A DNA stretch of 64,000 nucleotides from Pseudorhodobacter sp. PARRP1. GTDB lineage: Bacteria; Pseudomonadota; Alphaproteobacteria; Rhodobacterales; Rhodobacteraceae. The notes under the pieces were generated by a model. The model made no database searches. It saw nothing but the letters and a program-made list of their open reading frames with translations, and was not told the origin of the DNA. Position 1 is the first letter of the stretch, and each line of letters opens with the position of its first letter. The stretch covers positions 1 through 64,000 of the forward strand of contig NKIU01000014.1 of the NCBI GenBank assembly GCA_002256245.1, written 5' to 3'. This document shows positions 16,889 through 25,745 of this stretch, piece by piece. The position numbers and the translations under genes are program-made.

Positions 16889-17269
16889 TTGCCACGCCTG
16901 ATGACCAAACCCCTTTTGCCCTTGTTCGCAAGCACTTGCCTACTGCTTGCCGTGACCAGCACCGCCCAAGCCGAAGGGCTTTACGCGGCCATCGCGATCT
17001 CGCCGTCAACCGGCATCGCGGGAACCGCCACCAATTTCGAAACCGAAACTCTGGCCGAAACCGAAGCCTATCAGCAATGTGGGTCTGAAGATTGCGACAC
17101 CGCCCTGATTTTCCAGCAATGCGGCGCGATTGCCGTGGGGCAGGGCCATGGCTGGGGCGCGGCCTCTGATCTGTCCTCGGCCACCGCGATTGACAACGCA
17201 TTGGATATTTGCAGCGAAAACGACAGCGGCTGTGAGATCACCGCCGCCTTCTGCAATGAAGGCTATTAA
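16889..17269 (+). CDS. Secreted DUF4189-domain protein
   Basis: A 126-residue protein with a signal peptide (hydrophobic [14 protein letters not shown], cleavage near TAQA-EG) and a small domain of the DUF4189 type: LYAAIAIS, then Cys-containing repeats ([23 protein letters not shown]) and [21 protein letters not shown]. Six mature-part cysteines suggest disulfides in the periplasm or outside. Start choice: TTG 16889 has GGAG 7 bp upstream; the ATG at 16901 would give a shorter signal peptide with poor RBS spacing. Function of the family is unknown. Its TAA stop shares the palindrome TTAA with the stop of the convergent regulator gene. Confidence 0.75.
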   Translation: MPRLMTKPLLPLFASTCLLLAVTSTAQAEGLYAAIAISPSTGIAGTATNFETETLAETEAYQQCGSEDCDTALIFQQCGAIAVGQGHGWGAASDLSSATAIDNALDICSENDSGCEITAAFCNEGY

Positions 17270-18291
17270 ATCGACAACCGCACGCCAATGCCGGGGCTGG
17301 GCATCCCTTGGGTGCCCCGCTCGCGGTAAGGCGTGGTGTTGTAGTGGCTGCGGTAGCATTTCGAGAAATGCGACGGGCTGGCAAAGCCGCAGGCCAGTGC
17401 CACGTTGATCACGCTCATATCCGTCTGCATCAGCAGGTTGCGCGCCTTTTGCAGCCGCAACTCCATATAATACCGCTTGGGAGAGCGGTTCAGATAGCGG
17501 CGGAACAACCGCTCCAACTGCCGCGTGCTCATGCCGACATCTTCGGCCAGATCGGCAGGGCTCAGCGGGTCTTCGATGGCGTTTTCCATCATCTGGATAA
17601 CCTGAGACAGCTTCGGATGCCGCACCCCGATCCGCGTCGGGATCGACAGCCGCTGCGTGTCCTGATCGGTGCGGATGGTGGAATAGATCATCAGATCTGC
17701 GACGTTATTCGCCAGATCCTCGCCGTGATCCGACGCAATGATCCGCAGCATCAGGTCAATCGAGGAAATCCCCCCCGCGGTGGACCAGCGGTTGCCATCC
17801 ATCACGAACACCGATTTGGTCAGCTTGACCTCCTCAAACTCCTCGGCGAACCCGTCCTGATTTTCCCAATGGATCGTCGCTTTCTTGCCATCCAGCAACC
17901 CGGCCTTGGCCAAAGCATAGGCCCCGGTGCAAAGCCCCCCAATCGCCACCCCCCGCCGCGCCTCGCGCCGCAGCCAGCCGATCACCGGCTTGGACGTGGT
18001 CTTCTGAATCTCCAGCCCACCGCACACAAGGATGGTGTCTTCGCGGTCCACCTCGTCCAGCCCGAAATCCAGCTTGAAGGTCGCGCCATTCGAACAGGTC
18101 TTCTCAACCCCGCCCTCGCCGCAGAACGCCCAGGTGTAAACCGGGAAGCCCATCACATGATTGGCCAGTCGCAACGGCTCGATCGCCCCCGCGAAGTTGA
18201 TCATGGTGAACTTGTCCAGCAGCAGAAAGACAAACCGCCGCGGCGCGTCTTCTTTTTCTACCTGGGTGGCTTTGCGCGAAGGGGCGGGCAT
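17266..18291 (-). CDS. GlxA/GbdR-type AraC-family transcriptional regulator
   Basis: A 341-residue regulator. The N-terminal ~200 residues form a DJ-1/PfpI-like (GATase1) domain with the nucleophile-elbow-like [14 protein letters not shown]. The C-terminal ~100 residues form an AraC HTH pair ([20 protein letters not shown], then [23 protein letters not shown]). Related proteins such as GbdR sense glycine betaine or dimethylglycine; a similar ligand here is inference. ATG 18291 is chosen because the MPAPSRK start fits the family; the GTG at 18360 would add 23 unrelated residues. It is divergent from aroG with ~150 bp between starts and overlaps the convergent DUF4189 gene by 4 bp. Confidence 0.82.
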   Translation of the reverse strand: MPAPSRKATQVEKEDAPRRFVFLLLDKFTMINFAGAIEPLRLANHVMGFPVYTWAFCGEGGVEKTCSNGATFKLDFGLDEVDREDTILVCGGLEIQKTTSKPVIGWLRREARRGVAIGGLCTGAYALAKAGLLDGKKATIHWENQDGFAEEFEEVKLTKSVFVMDGNRWSTAGGISSIDLMLRIIASDHGEDLANNVADLMIYSTIRTDQDTQRLSIPTRIGVRHPKLSQVIQMMENAIEDPLSPADLAEDVGMSTRQLERLFRRYLNRSPKRYYMELRLQKARNLLMQTDMSVINVALACGFASPSHFSKCYRSHYNTTPYRERGTQGMPSPGIGVRLSI

Positions 18292-18444
18292 GATGCGACC
18301 TGTTTGTGTCGGTTTCGACGCAAGGAAACAGGAAAAACGCACATCCGCAAGGGCGATCACGCCAGTTTCACCGCCTTTCGCTCTTTGCTTTCCGCCATAA
18401 TTTTCCTATACCGCCCCGGTATCGCTAACGGAGGGGGAACTCCC

Positions 18445-19815
18445 ATGACCAAAGGATGGACGAAATCGGATTGGCGCGCAAAACCGCGTGTGCAAATGCC
18501 TGATTATCCGGACACCGCAGCCCTCAACGCGGTTGAGGCGCAACTGGCCAAATATCCCCCGCTGGTTTTTGCAGGCGAAGCACGCAAGCTGAAAAAGCAA
18601 CTGGCTTTGGCGGGTGAGGGTAAGGCGTTCCTGCTGCAAGGCGGTGACTGCGCCGAAAGTTTCGCGGAATTTTCCGCCGACAACATCCGCGACACCTTCC
18701 GCGTCATGCTGCAAATGGCGGTCGTGCTGACCTATGGCGCGAAAGTCCCCGTCATCAAGGTGGGTCGGATGGCCGGCCAATTCGCCAAGCCGCGCTCGGC
18801 CAACACCGAGATGATCGGCGGCGTCGAATACCCGTCCTACCGCGGCGACATCATCAACGGCTTTGACGCCACGGTTGAGGCCCGCCGCCCAGACCCTGCG
18901 CGGATGCTGCAAGCCTACACCCAAGCCGCTGCCAGCCTGAACCTGCTGCGCGCGTTTTCGACGGGCGGTTTTGCCGACATCCACCGCGTCCATTCCTGGA
19001 CACTTGGCTTCGCTGAACATGACAAGGCCGAACGCTACCGCGAGTTGTCGAACCGCATCTCTGACGCGCTCGACTTCATGAACGCGGCTGGCATCACCTC
19101 GGAAACAGCACCTTCGCTGGCTTCGGTCGATTTCTACACCAGCCACGAATCTCTGCTGCTGGAATACGAAGAAGCCCTGTGCCGGGTGGATAGCATCACC
19201 GGCCAGAACGTTGCAGGCTCGGGTCACATGATCTGGATCGGCGACCGCACCCGTCAGCCCGACGGTGCGCATGTCGAATTTGCGCGCGGCGTGCTGAACC
19301 CGATCGGGTTGAAATGCGGCCCGACCACCACGGCAGACGATCTGAAAGTGCTGATGGCCAAGCTGAACCCGCAGAATGAGGCGGGCCGTCTGACCCTGAT
19401 CGCGCGCTTTGGCGCGGGCAAAGTCGGTGAAAACCTGCCGCGCCTGATCAAAGCCGTGCAGGAAGAAGGCGCATCGGTGGTCTGGTCCTGCGATCCGATG
19501 CACGGCAACACCATCAAAGCGGCCTCGGGCTATAAAACCCGGCCGTTCGAGTCGGTGCTGCGCGAGGTGCGCGAATTCTTCCAGATCCACAAAGCCGAAG
19601 GCACCATCCCCGGCGGCGTGCATTTTGAGATGACCGGCCAAGACGTGACCGAATGCACTGGCGGTTTGCGCGCTGTGTCGGATGAGAATTTGGCCGACCG
19701 CTACCACACCGCTTGCGATCCGCGCCTGAACGCCAGCCAGTCACTGGAACTGGCCTTCCTTGTGTCGGAAGAATTGTCGGCCCAACGCGAATCCGCCCGC
19801 CGCGTGGCGTTGTAA
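18445..19815 (+). CDS. aroG: Class II 3-deoxy-7-phosphoheptulonate (DAHP) synthase
   Basis: A 456-residue plant-type (class II) DAHP synthase, the first enzyme of the shikimate pathway, condensing phosphoenolpyruvate with erythrose 4-phosphate. Diagnostic motifs are [11 protein letters not shown] (~residues 60-70), [34 protein letters not shown], and CDPMHGNT with the metal-binding Cys/His. Length matches the family (~455-475). ATG 18445 is preceded by GGAGGGGG; the same frame is open far upstream, but that part is antisense to the regulator gene. A classic terminator follows at 19851. Erythrose 4-phosphate supply links it to tkt elsewhere in the window. Confidence 0.95.
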   Translation: MTKGWTKSDWRAKPRVQMPDYPDTAALNAVEAQLAKYPPLVFAGEARKLKKQLALAGEGKAFLLQGGDCAESFAEFSADNIRDTFRVMLQMAVVLTYGAKVPVIKVGRMAGQFAKPRSANTEMIGGVEYPSYRGDIINGFDATVEARRPDPARMLQAYTQAAASLNLLRAFSTGGFADIHRVHSWTLGFAEHDKAERYRELSNRISDALDFMNAAGITSETAPSLASVDFYTSHESLLLEYEEALCRVDSITGQNVAGSGHMIWIGDRTRQPDGAHVEFARGVLNPIGLKCGPTTTADDLKVLMAKLNPQNEAGRLTLIARFGAGKVGENLPRLIKAVQEEGASVVWSCDPMHGNTIKAASGYKTRPFESVLREVREFFQIHKAEGTIPGGVHFEMTGQDVTECTGGLRAVSDENLADRYHTACDPRLNASQSLELAFLVSEELSAQRESARRVAL

Positions 19816-19850
19816 GGCAGCGGCTGTAAGGCACTGACAAGGTAAAGCAA

Positions 19851-19876
19851 AAGGCGGGGGCAATCCCCGCCTTTTC
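19851..19876 (+). terminator. Rho-independent terminator of aroG
   Basis: GGCGGGG/CCCCGCC stem (19853-19859 with 19865-19871) flanked by AAAA and TTTT, 36 bp after the aroG stop. The A/T flanks are symmetrical, so it may also stop the convergent PAS-protein transcript coming from the minus strand. Confidence 0.85.
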
Positions 19877-19966
19877 ATATCCAGCCTTTTCGTTTTCCCA
19901 GCCTGTCAAACAGCTTTGGGGGTGAGGCGAAGCCGAGGGGGCGGGAACGCCCCCTGCGCTCTGCCC

Positions 19967-20614
19967 TCAGTCGCGCGAATGCACCAGCCGCAGGTCGGGC
20001 CGCCCCGAACTGCGCGGTGGCGCGGGTTGCATCTGTGGCACTTCCGGCACCACCTGCAACCCTGTCCCTGCCAGCACTTCCCGCACCATACCCGAAATGG
20101 CAAAGCGCCGCGGATGCCGGCCCACCTCGCCCTCAGTGACCAGGCAGCCCAACACCAGCCTTGGCTCGTTTGCCACGGGTGCCAGCGGCAGCAACAGCAT
20201 CCGTCCCGACAGCGCCGGACGGCCCGCCGAACGCTCGGCCTCCAGCCAAACCTCAAGGCTGGCTGCGGCTGAAAACACCTGATCCAGTTCCTCGCCGATC
20301 CGCGCCCGCGCCACGGGTTCAAACAGCGCCGACAGCGGCATCCCCCGCACATCCATGCCCAAAAGATCGTTCAGCGCCATGCCCGCCAGCCGAAACCGCG
20401 CCAAACCCGGCGCGATCTGTTCGATCAGAAACACCTTGTCCAGACAATCGGCCATGCCGCGCGGATCAATCTGGCCGCGCCTTGGCAAACCGCCCCCCGC
20501 CCGCAAAGCTTCCCAGTAGCCGCGCACAAGCTGTAACGGTGCGAGCATATCGGCAGAAGACACAGTGCGATCACCGCCCTTGCCATCGCGGCCTTTACCA
20601 AAGAAAGTGAGCAT
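19967..20614 (-). CDS. PAS domain-containing protein (PAS_5 family)
   Basis: A 215-residue cytoplasmic protein. Residues ~20-160 resemble the alphaproteobacterial PAS_5 (DUF1457-like) domain: LVRGYWEALR, LPRRGQIDPRGMADCLDKVFLIEQIAPG, FRLAGMALNDLLGMDVRGMPLSALF. The C-terminal tail is proline/arginine-rich and probably disordered. PAS_5 proteins lack a fused output domain, so it presumably acts through a partner; role unknown. ATG 20614 has GGAGG at 9 bp. The gene is divergent from yicC across ~170 bp that must hold both promoters. Confidence 0.75.
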   Translation of the reverse strand: MLTFFGKGRDGKGGDRTVSSADMLAPLQLVRGYWEALRAGGGLPRRGQIDPRGMADCLDKVFLIEQIAPGLARFRLAGMALNDLLGMDVRGMPLSALFEPVARARIGEELDQVFSAAASLEVWLEAERSAGRPALSGRMLLLPLAPVANEPRLVLGCLVTEGEVGRHPRRFAISGMVREVLAGTGLQVVPEVPQMQPAPPRSSGRPDLRLVHSRD

Positions 20615-20782
20615 CGTAGGCCTCCAGAACAGGGCGAAGAACAACAATCCAGACGTGCAAGCGCGCAACTCAAGATTGCTTACTAAGATATTAACATACA
20701 CCAGTTGCCACAGATTGCGCGGGTAATTTCACCAAATGGTAAACACGGCGCACCGCACAGGCCAAGGCAGAAGGATCGCAGG

Positions 20783-21682
20783 ATGACCGTTTCAATGACA
20801 GGCTTTGCCGCGCGCAAGGGGCAGGGGCTGGGCTATGCCTGGGCTTGGGACATCCGCTCGGTCAACGGCAAGGGGCTTGATCTGCGGCTGCGGCTGCCCG
20901 ACTGGATTGACGGGTTGGAACTGGCCCTGCGGGCCGAGATCGCGAAAGCCCTTCATCGCGGCAATGTCAGCCTGTCGCTGAAATTGACACGCGACGGCGG
21001 CGACGGTGCGGCTGACGCTTTGCGGTTGAACCCCGCCACGCTCTCGGCGGTGCTGACAGCCTTGGTGCAGATCGAAGATGCCGCGATGGCGGCGGGCGTG
21101 ACCTTGGGGCAACCGACCTCGGCCGATGTGCTGGGCGTGCGCGGCGTGCAGGACGCCAGCAGCGCCGATGCCGACACCACCGCCCTGCGCGCGGCCCTTC
21201 TGGCCGATCTGCCAGCTTTACTGCATGATTTCAAAGCCATGCGCGCCGCCGAAGGCGAGGCGCTGCACAGTGTCATCGCAGCCCAACTGAGCAAAATCGC
21301 GAGCCTTACCGCGCAAGCCGATACCGAGGCCGCCGCCCGCCGCAACGCCGCCCCCGCCAGTTTGCGCGACGCACTTGCCCGCGTGCTGGCCAACGCCGAA
21401 GGCGTGGACGAGGCCCGCCTTGCGCAAGAACTCGCCCTGATCGCGGTGAAAAACGATGTCACCGAAGAACTCGACCGCCTGCGCGCCCATGTCGAAGCGG
21501 CCCGCAGCCTGCTGTCAGAGCCCGGCCAGATCGGGCGCAAGTTTGATTTCCTGATGCAGGAATTCATGCGCGAGGCCAACACCCTGTGCGCCAAATCGCA
21601 AAGCCTTGGGCTGACCCGCATCGGGCTTGACCTGAAGACCGTGATAGACCAAATGCGCGAGCAGGTTCAAAACGTGGAATAG
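20783..21682 (+). CDS. yicC: YicC family endoribonuclease
   Basis: A 299-residue YicC/YloC-family protein. The N-terminal MTVSMTGFAARKG and SVNGKGLDLRLRLP are family hallmarks; the C-terminal DUF1732 part ends in GRKFDFLMQEFMREANTLCAKS and VIDQMREQVQNVE. Members are ring-shaped endoribonucleases acting on small RNAs. AAGGATCGCAGG precedes the ATG. The guanylate kinase gene follows after 3 bp, the usual yicC-gmk order. The frame is open to 20705, but that part lies in the promoter region. Confidence 0.93.
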   Translation: MTVSMTGFAARKGQGLGYAWAWDIRSVNGKGLDLRLRLPDWIDGLELALRAEIAKALHRGNVSLSLKLTRDGGDGAADALRLNPATLSAVLTALVQIEDAAMAAGVTLGQPTSADVLGVRGVQDASSADADTTALRAALLADLPALLHDFKAMRAAEGEALHSVIAAQLSKIASLTAQADTEAAARRNAAPASLRDALARVLANAEGVDEARLAQELALIAVKNDVTEELDRLRAHVEAARSLLSEPGQIGRKFDFLMQEFMREANTLCAKSQSLGLTRIGLDLKTVIDQMREQVQNVE

Positions 21683-21685
21683 AAT

Positions 21686-22321
21686 ATGGCGCGGCGCGGT
21701 CTTTTGCTTATCCTGTCATCGCCCTCGGGCGCGGGCAAATCCACACTGGCGCGCCGGTTGATGCAATGGGACCCAAGCTTGCGGTTTTCAGTTTCCGCCA
21801 CCACCCGCCAACCCCGCCCGGGCGAGGTGGATGGCCGCGAATACTATTTCCACAGCCGTGCCGAATTTGAGGCGATGGTTCAAGCCTCGGAAATGCTGGA
21901 ACATGCCGAAGTCTTTGGCAATTTCTACGGCAGCCCGAAAGGCCCGGTGGAAATAGCGATGCGCGAGGGGCGCGACACGCTATTTGATATTGATTGGCAG
22001 GGCGGCCAACAAATCCGCAATTCCTCGCTGGGGCGCGATGTGGTGTCGATCTTCATCCTGCCGCCCTCGATTGCCGAATTGGAAAGCCGCCTGCGGGGGC
22101 GCGCGCAGGATTCAGATGACATCATCGCGGGTCGGATGGCGAAATCCCGCGATGAAATCAGCCATTGGGCCGAATATGACTACGTTATCGTCAATCACGA
22201 TATTGATAACGCTTTCAATGACTTGATAGCCATTCTTCAAGCGGAGCGTCTAAAGCGCGACCGCCAGCCAGACCTTTCGGATTTCGTCCGGGGCCTTAAC
22301 AAGGAGTTTGACGCGCGATGA
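21686..22321 (+). CDS. gmk: Guanylate kinase
   Basis: A 211-residue guanylate kinase phosphorylating GMP to GDP. P-loop [15 protein letters not shown] lies at ~10-24, followed by the GMP-binding segment [21 protein letters not shown] and the lid region [13 protein letters not shown]. Length is normal. It is translated downstream of yicC (3-bp gap) and its TGA overlaps the next ATG as ATGA, so all three genes probably form one operon. Confidence 0.96.
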   Translation: MARRGLLLILSSPSGAGKSTLARRLMQWDPSLRFSVSATTRQPRPGEVDGREYYFHSRAEFEAMVQASEMLEHAEVFGNFYGSPKGPVEIAMREGRDTLFDIDWQGGQQIRNSSLGRDVVSIFILPPSIAELESRLRGRAQDSDDIIAGRMAKSRDEISHWAEYDYVIVNHDIDNAFNDLIAILQAERLKRDRQPDLSDFVRGLNKEFDAR

Positions 22322-22839
22322 TCTACGCCCTTGATGGAAAAGCTCCCGACATCGGCCCCGACGCTTGGGTGGCCGATACCGCCGTGCTGATCGGCAAGAT
22401 CGTGCTGGAACAGGCGGCGAATATCTGGTTCGGCGCGGTGCTGCGCGGTGATAACGAAGAAATCCGCGTCGGGCGCGGCAGCAATGTGCAGGAAAACGCG
22501 GTTCTGCACACCGATATGGGCTATCCGTTGGTGATCGGGGCCGATTGCACCATTGGCCACAAAGCCATGTTGCACGGCTGCACGATTGGCGACGGCAGCC
22601 TGATCGGCATGGGGGCCACCATTCTGAACGGCGCGAAGATCGGCAAGGGCTGTCTGATTGGGGCAGGGGCTTTGATCACCGAAGGCAAAGAGATTCCCGA
22701 TGGTTCTCTGGTGATGGGCGCGCCCGGCAAGGTGGTGCGCCAGCTTGATAGTGATGCCCAAGCGCGGTTGATAAAATCCGCCGAAGGCTACCGCGCCAAC
22801 GCGCGGCGTTTCGCGAGCGGACTGGTTTTGCTGAAATAA
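22318..22839 (+). CDS. Gamma-carbonic anhydrase family protein
   Basis: A 173-residue left-handed beta-helix (hexapeptide-repeat) protein of the YrdA/PaaY gamma-carbonic-anhydrase-like family. Seen in sequence: [28 protein letters not shown] with zinc-ligand His, [15 protein letters not shown] with two further His, then [15 protein letters not shown]. The three His positions expected to bind metal are present. Enzymatic activity is proven for few members, so the reaction is uncertain. Its start overlaps the gmk stop (ATGA), implying co-translation. Confidence 0.88.
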   Translation: MIYALDGKAPDIGPDAWVADTAVLIGKIVLEQAANIWFGAVLRGDNEEIRVGRGSNVQENAVLHTDMGYPLVIGADCTIGHKAMLHGCTIGDGSLIGMGATILNGAKIGKGCLIGAGALITEGKEIPDGSLVMGAPGKVVRQLDSDAQARLIKSAEGYRANARRFASGLVLLK

Positions 22840-22860
22840 AAAGGGGGCCGTCAGGCCCCC
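22836..22860 (-). terminator. Intrinsic terminator of the DUF1127 gene
   Basis: GGGGGCC/GGCCCCC stem with GTCA loop (22843-22860). On the minus strand it is followed by TTTTTAT, so it terminates the DUF1127 transcript (stop at 22885). On the plus strand there is no T-tract, but the hairpin may still mark the 3' end of the gamma-carbonic anhydrase mRNA. Confidence 0.75.
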
Positions 22861-22884
22861 GCATGGTCGTAACTGTCGCGGGGT

Positions 22885-23046
22885 TCAGCCCCAGACAGCC
22901 TTGCGGGCGATGCGTTCTGCATCTTCCGGGAAGATCCCCAGATCCAGCGCAACCCGACGCGGCATCCCGGCGATTTCGTCACGGGTGCGGCGATACAAAG
23001 CGTGTTTTTCCACAGCGCTGCGCAGTTGAGCGATAAGCGATTTCAT
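22885..23046 (-). CDS. DUF1127 small arginine-rich protein
   Basis: A 53-residue basic protein (MKSLIAQLRSAVEKHALYRRTRDEIAGMPRR.., split here) fitting DUF1127: helical start, Arg-rich middle, then LDLGIFPEDAERIARKAVWG. Small DUF1127 proteins in related bacteria act in RNA turnover, phosphate or carbon responses (CcaF1 of Rhodobacter sphaeroides is one RNA-binding case). ATG 23046 is preceded by AGGAAAAGGAAAG. A LacI-type operator-like sequence lies ~76 bp upstream (23122-23135), suggesting shared control with the gap genes. Confidence 0.8.
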   Translation of the reverse strand: MKSLIAQLRSAVEKHALYRRTRDEIAGMPRRVALDLGIFPEDAERIARKAVWG

Positions 23047-23121
23047 AGTCTTTCCTTTTCCTCTGCGATGATTTGGCCCGGATGGCCTCATCCCCTTCGC
23101 ATGGACAAAATATAGGAACAC

Positions 23122-23135
23122 CGTTAGCGCCAACA
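23122..23135. promoter_or_regulatory. LacI-type operator-like site upstream of the DUF1127 gene
   Basis: CGTTAGCGCCAACA matches the palindrome TGTTAGCGCTAACA with two differences. It resembles the sites found next to both gap genes in this window. It is weaker than those three and therefore tentative. Confidence 0.35.
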
Positions 23136-23196
23136 ACCGCCAGTGCTGCGGTGCGGCATTGCGTTGGGTGCATAGCTGCCGCATTTTCGCCGTAAC

Positions 23197-23222
23197 AAAA
23201 GGGGGCGCCCAAAGGCACCCCC
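23197..23222 (-). terminator. Intrinsic terminator of gap
   Basis: On the minus strand GGGGGTGCC pairs with GGGCGCCCCC (one G-T wobble, 23201-23222) and is followed by TTTT (23197-23200). It lies ~60 bp after the gap stop, beyond the twin-hairpin element, and upstream of the DUF1127 gene region. Confidence 0.65.
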
Positions 23223-23226
23223 AAAC

Positions 23227-23268
23227 CGATTTCTATCAGAAATCGTGTCGGAATTCGCGCGAATTCCG
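23227..23268. repeat. Twin-hairpin intergenic element, copy 2
   Basis: Hairpin CGATTTCT/AGAAATCG (23227-23245), TGT, then perfect palindrome-like CGGAATTC GCGC GAATTCCG (23249-23268). It lies 13 bp after the stop codon of gap (minus strand). Layout and joint sequence match copies at 6258 and 26730. Confidence 0.6.
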
Positions 23269-23281
23269 CTCTGCGGCAGCG

Positions 23282-24286
23282 TCAGATCAGCTTGCCCATC
23301 GCCACAGCGGTATCCGCCATGCGGTTCGAGAAGCCCCATTCGTTGTCATACCACGACAGGATCGAGCAGAACGTGCCGTCCATCACCTTGGTCTGGTCCA
23401 TGTGGAACACCGAGGAATGCGGGTCGTGGTTGAAGTCGGACGAGACATTCTTGAACTCGGTATAGCCCAGAATCCCCTTCAGCGGGCCAGAGGTTGCAGC
23501 CTCTTTGATCGCGGCGTTGATTTCCTCAACGCTGGTTGCGCGCTTGGCGAAGAACTTCAGATCAACGACCGAGACATTCGGGGTCGGCACGCGAATGGCG
23601 AAACCGTCCAGCTTGCCCTTCAACTCGGGCAACACCAGACCCACCGCCTTGGCAGCCCCGGTCGAGGTCGGGATCATGCTCAAAGCCGCAGCGCGACCGC
23701 GGTAGAGGTCTTTGTGCATGGTATCCAGCGTCGGCTGATCGCCGGTATAGCTGTGGATCGTGGTCATCATGCCTTTTTCGATGCCGATCAGCTTGTTCAG
23801 CACATAGGCCACCGGCGACAGGCAGTTGGTGGTGCACGAGGCATTCGACACCACCAGATCACCTGCGGTCAGCGTGTCATGGTTCACGCCGTAAACGATG
23901 GTCTTGTCGGCATCTTCGCCGGGGGCCGAGATCAGCACGCGTTTCGCGCCATTCTCCAGATGTGCCTTGCACTTTTCTTTGCTGGTGAAAATACCGGTGC
24001 ATTCCATCACGATATCCACATCACCCCACGGCAGATCTGCCGGGTTGCGCATGGCCGTCACCCGCATCGGGCCACGGCCCACGTCGATGGTGTCGGCGGT
24101 GGTGGTGACGGTGTGCGGGAAGCGGCCATGCACGGAATCAAACCGCAGCAGATGCGCGTTGGTTTCCACCGGGCCCAGATCGTTGATCGCGATCACTTCG
24201 ATATCGGTGCGGCCCGATTCGATGATCGCGCGCAGCACGTTGCGGCCAATCCGGCCGAATCCGTTAATGGCGACTTTGACGGCCAT
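23282..24286 (-). CDS. gap: Glyceraldehyde-3-phosphate dehydrogenase, type I
   Basis: A 334-residue GAPDH with NAD-binding [14 protein letters not shown], catalytic Cys151 in [12 protein letters not shown] and the His of [10 protein letters not shown]. Asp36 (AINDLG), which contacts the adenosine ribose of NAD, is present, so an NAD-dependent glycolytic role is expected. A LacI-type operator TGCTAGCGCTAACA sits 62-75 bp upstream of the ATG. Encoded downstream of a 47-residue membrane protein and a second GAPDH on the same strand. Confidence 0.95.
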   Translation of the reverse strand: MAVKVAINGFGRIGRNVLRAIIESGRTDIEVIAINDLGPVETNAHLLRFDSVHGRFPHTVTTTADTIDVGRGPMRVTAMRNPADLPWGDVDIVMECTGIFTSKEKCKAHLENGAKRVLISAPGEDADKTIVYGVNHDTLTAGDLVVSNASCTTNCLSPVAYVLNKLIGIEKGMMTTIHSYTGDQPTLDTMHKDLYRGRAAALSMIPTSTGAAKAVGLVLPELKGKLDGFAIRVPTPNVSVVDLKFFAKRATSVEEINAAIKEAATSGPLKGILGYTEFKNVSSDFNHDPHSSVFHMDQTKVMDGTFCSILSWYDNEWGFSNRMADTAVAMGKLI

Positions 24287-24347
24287 AAAAACCTCCTGAA
24301 ATAGCGCGGCGGGCGCGCGGTGGAACGGGCGCGACTCGCGCGCTCTG

Positions 24348-24361
24348 TGCTAGCGCTAACA
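24348..24361. promoter_or_regulatory. LacI-type operator upstream of gap
   Basis: TGCTAGCGCTAACA, a 14-nt near-palindrome with the central CG of LacI-family sites. It lies between the 47-aa gene and gap, so gap probably has its own promoter. CceR of R. sphaeroides, a regulator of central carbon genes including gap, uses a very similar palindrome (from memory). Confidence 0.6.
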
Positions 24362-24400
24362 TCACGAAAATGGTGTGACAATCAACGGCAAGTTTGACCC

Positions 24401-24544
24401 TTACCGCCAGATCATCACATATTGAACAAGATCGAGCATTTTGCGAAGCAAAAACACCGAGGCCGCGCCACTGTTCAACACAACATCCGCACCAATCGCA
24501 GCCGCGATCAGCAGGGCCAGCACCAAGGCAATCCGGTCGGTCAC
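24401..24544 (-). CDS. Small single-pass membrane protein between the two gap genes
   Basis: A 47-residue frame too short for usual cut-offs, starting GTG at 24544 with GGAG 7 bp upstream and ending TAA at 24401. The product begins MTDRIALVLALLIAAAIGAD, one strong membrane helix, and ends FLLRKMLDLVQYVMIWR, an amphipathic/aromatic tail. The start lies 12 bp after the gapB stop, an operon-like spacing. I believe similar ~45-50-residue proteins sit between gap paralogs in other Rhodobacteraceae, but this is from memory. Function unknown; a membrane anchor or regulator is speculation. Confidence 0.65.
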   Translation of the reverse strand: MTDRIALVLALLIAAAIGADVVLNSGAASVFLLRKMLDLVQYVMIWR

Positions 24545-24556
24545 GGCATCTCCGCT

Positions 24557-25555
24557 TTATTGCAGCAGCCGTCCCATCACCCCGGCCACATCGGCCATAC
24601 GGCAGGAAAAGCCCCATTCGTTGTCATACCAGGCCAGCACGCGCACCGATCGGCCCACCACTTTGGTCTGGTCTGGGGCGAAGATAGACGAATGTGGCGT
24701 GTGATTGAAGTCGATTGATACTTTCGGTTCCGGATCATAGGCCAGCACCATGCCCATATAGCCAGCGGCCGCCTCGCGCACGATTTCATTCACCTCGGCC
24801 ACCGTCACCGATTTGCGGGCGATGAAGGTCAGATCCACCGCCGAGACGTTGGGCGTCGGCACCCGGATCGAACTGCCATCTAAGCGCCCCGCCAATTCCG
24901 GCAGCACCTCGCCAATCGCCTTGCCTGCGCCGGTCGAGGTCGGGATCATCGCCATCGACGCCGAGCGCGCGCGGTAAAGGTCCTTGTGGCGACGGTCCAG
25001 CGTCGGCTGATCGCCGGTATAGCTGTGGATCGTCGTCATAATCCCGCTCTCAATCCCGATGGAATCGTTCAAAACCTTCGCCAAAGGCGCGAGGCAATTC
25101 GTCGTGCAAGACGCGTTCGAGACCACATGATGATCCGCCGTCAGCCCACGATGGTTGACGCCGTAAACCACCGTCATATCCGCCCGCTTGGCCGGGGCCG
25201 AGACCAGAACCCGCTTGGCGCCACGCCCCAGATGCACCGCCGCCTTCTCGCGCTCATTAAACTGCCCGGTGCACTCCAGCACCACATCCACGCCGTCCCA
25301 ATCCAACTCTGCCGGATTATAGGTGCTCATCACCCGCATCGGACCACGGCCCAAGTCCAGCTCATTGCCGGACACTTTCACCACGCCCGGAAAGCGGCCA
25401 TGCACCGAATCGTATTTCAGCAGATGCGCGTTGGTTTCAATCGGCCCGGTCGCATTGATCGCCACCACCTGCACATCATTGCGCGCAGACTCGGCGATAT
25501 GGGCCAAAGTGCAGCGGCCAATCCGGCCAAATCCGTTGATTCCGACGGTAATCAT
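24557..25555 (-). CDS. Second glyceraldehyde-3-phosphate dehydrogenase, type I
   Basis: A 332-residue GAPDH paralog with [12 protein letters not shown], catalytic Cys150 in [12 protein letters not shown] and [17 protein letters not shown]. It differs from the neighbouring GAPDH at the cofactor-specificity site: AINATG replaces AINDLG, losing the Asp that excludes NADP and placing a Thr next to it, as in NADP-tolerant enzymes. An anabolic (gluconeogenic or Calvin-type) NADP-using role is inferred. ATG 25555 has CAGGAG 8 bp upstream. Two LacI-type operators lie ~90-125 bp upstream. Confidence 0.92.
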   Translation of the reverse strand: MITVGINGFGRIGRCTLAHIAESARNDVQVVAINATGPIETNAHLLKYDSVHGRFPGVVKVSGNELDLGRGPMRVMSTYNPAELDWDGVDVVLECTGQFNEREKAAVHLGRGAKRVLVSAPAKRADMTVVYGVNHRGLTADHHVVSNASCTTNCLAPLAKVLNDSIGIESGIMTTIHSYTGDQPTLDRRHKDLYRARSASMAMIPTSTGAGKAIGEVLPELAGRLDGSSIRVPTPNVSAVDLTFIARKSVTVAEVNEIVREAAAGYMGMVLAYDPEPKVSIDFNHTPHSSIFAPDQTKVVGRSVRVLAWYDNEWGFSCRMADVAGVMGRLLQ

Positions 25556-25646
25556 GCGCGCATCTCCTGGCTTCAAGCAGTTGTCTGCGTTTTCTATAGG
25601 CAAGCGCGGCACAGTCGAAAAGTCTGAAAATCACGTAAATTCAATA

Positions 25647-25679
25647 TGTTAACGCAAACATTCCTTGTTCGCGCTAACA
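25647..25679. promoter_or_regulatory. Pair of LacI-type operators between gapB-like gene and DUF808 gene
   Basis: TGTTAACGCAAACA (25647-25660) and TGTTCGCGCTAACA (25666-25679), centres 19 bp apart, in the divergent promoter region. Both match TGTTAGCGCTAACA closely. They could control the second gap gene (start 25555), the DUF808 gene (start 25746), or both. Confidence 0.6.
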
Positions 25680-25745
25680 AGCTGCACGCTTTGCATTTTG
25701 CAGCTGCAGCACCTACATCTGACTTTGAACAGCAATGAGGCGGGC

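Noticed and set aside
17308-18444. Upstream extension of the aroG frame by ~380 codons
   Set aside because: It is antisense to the GlxA-type regulator; the class II DAHP synthase start with GGAGGGGG at 18445 fits the family exactly.
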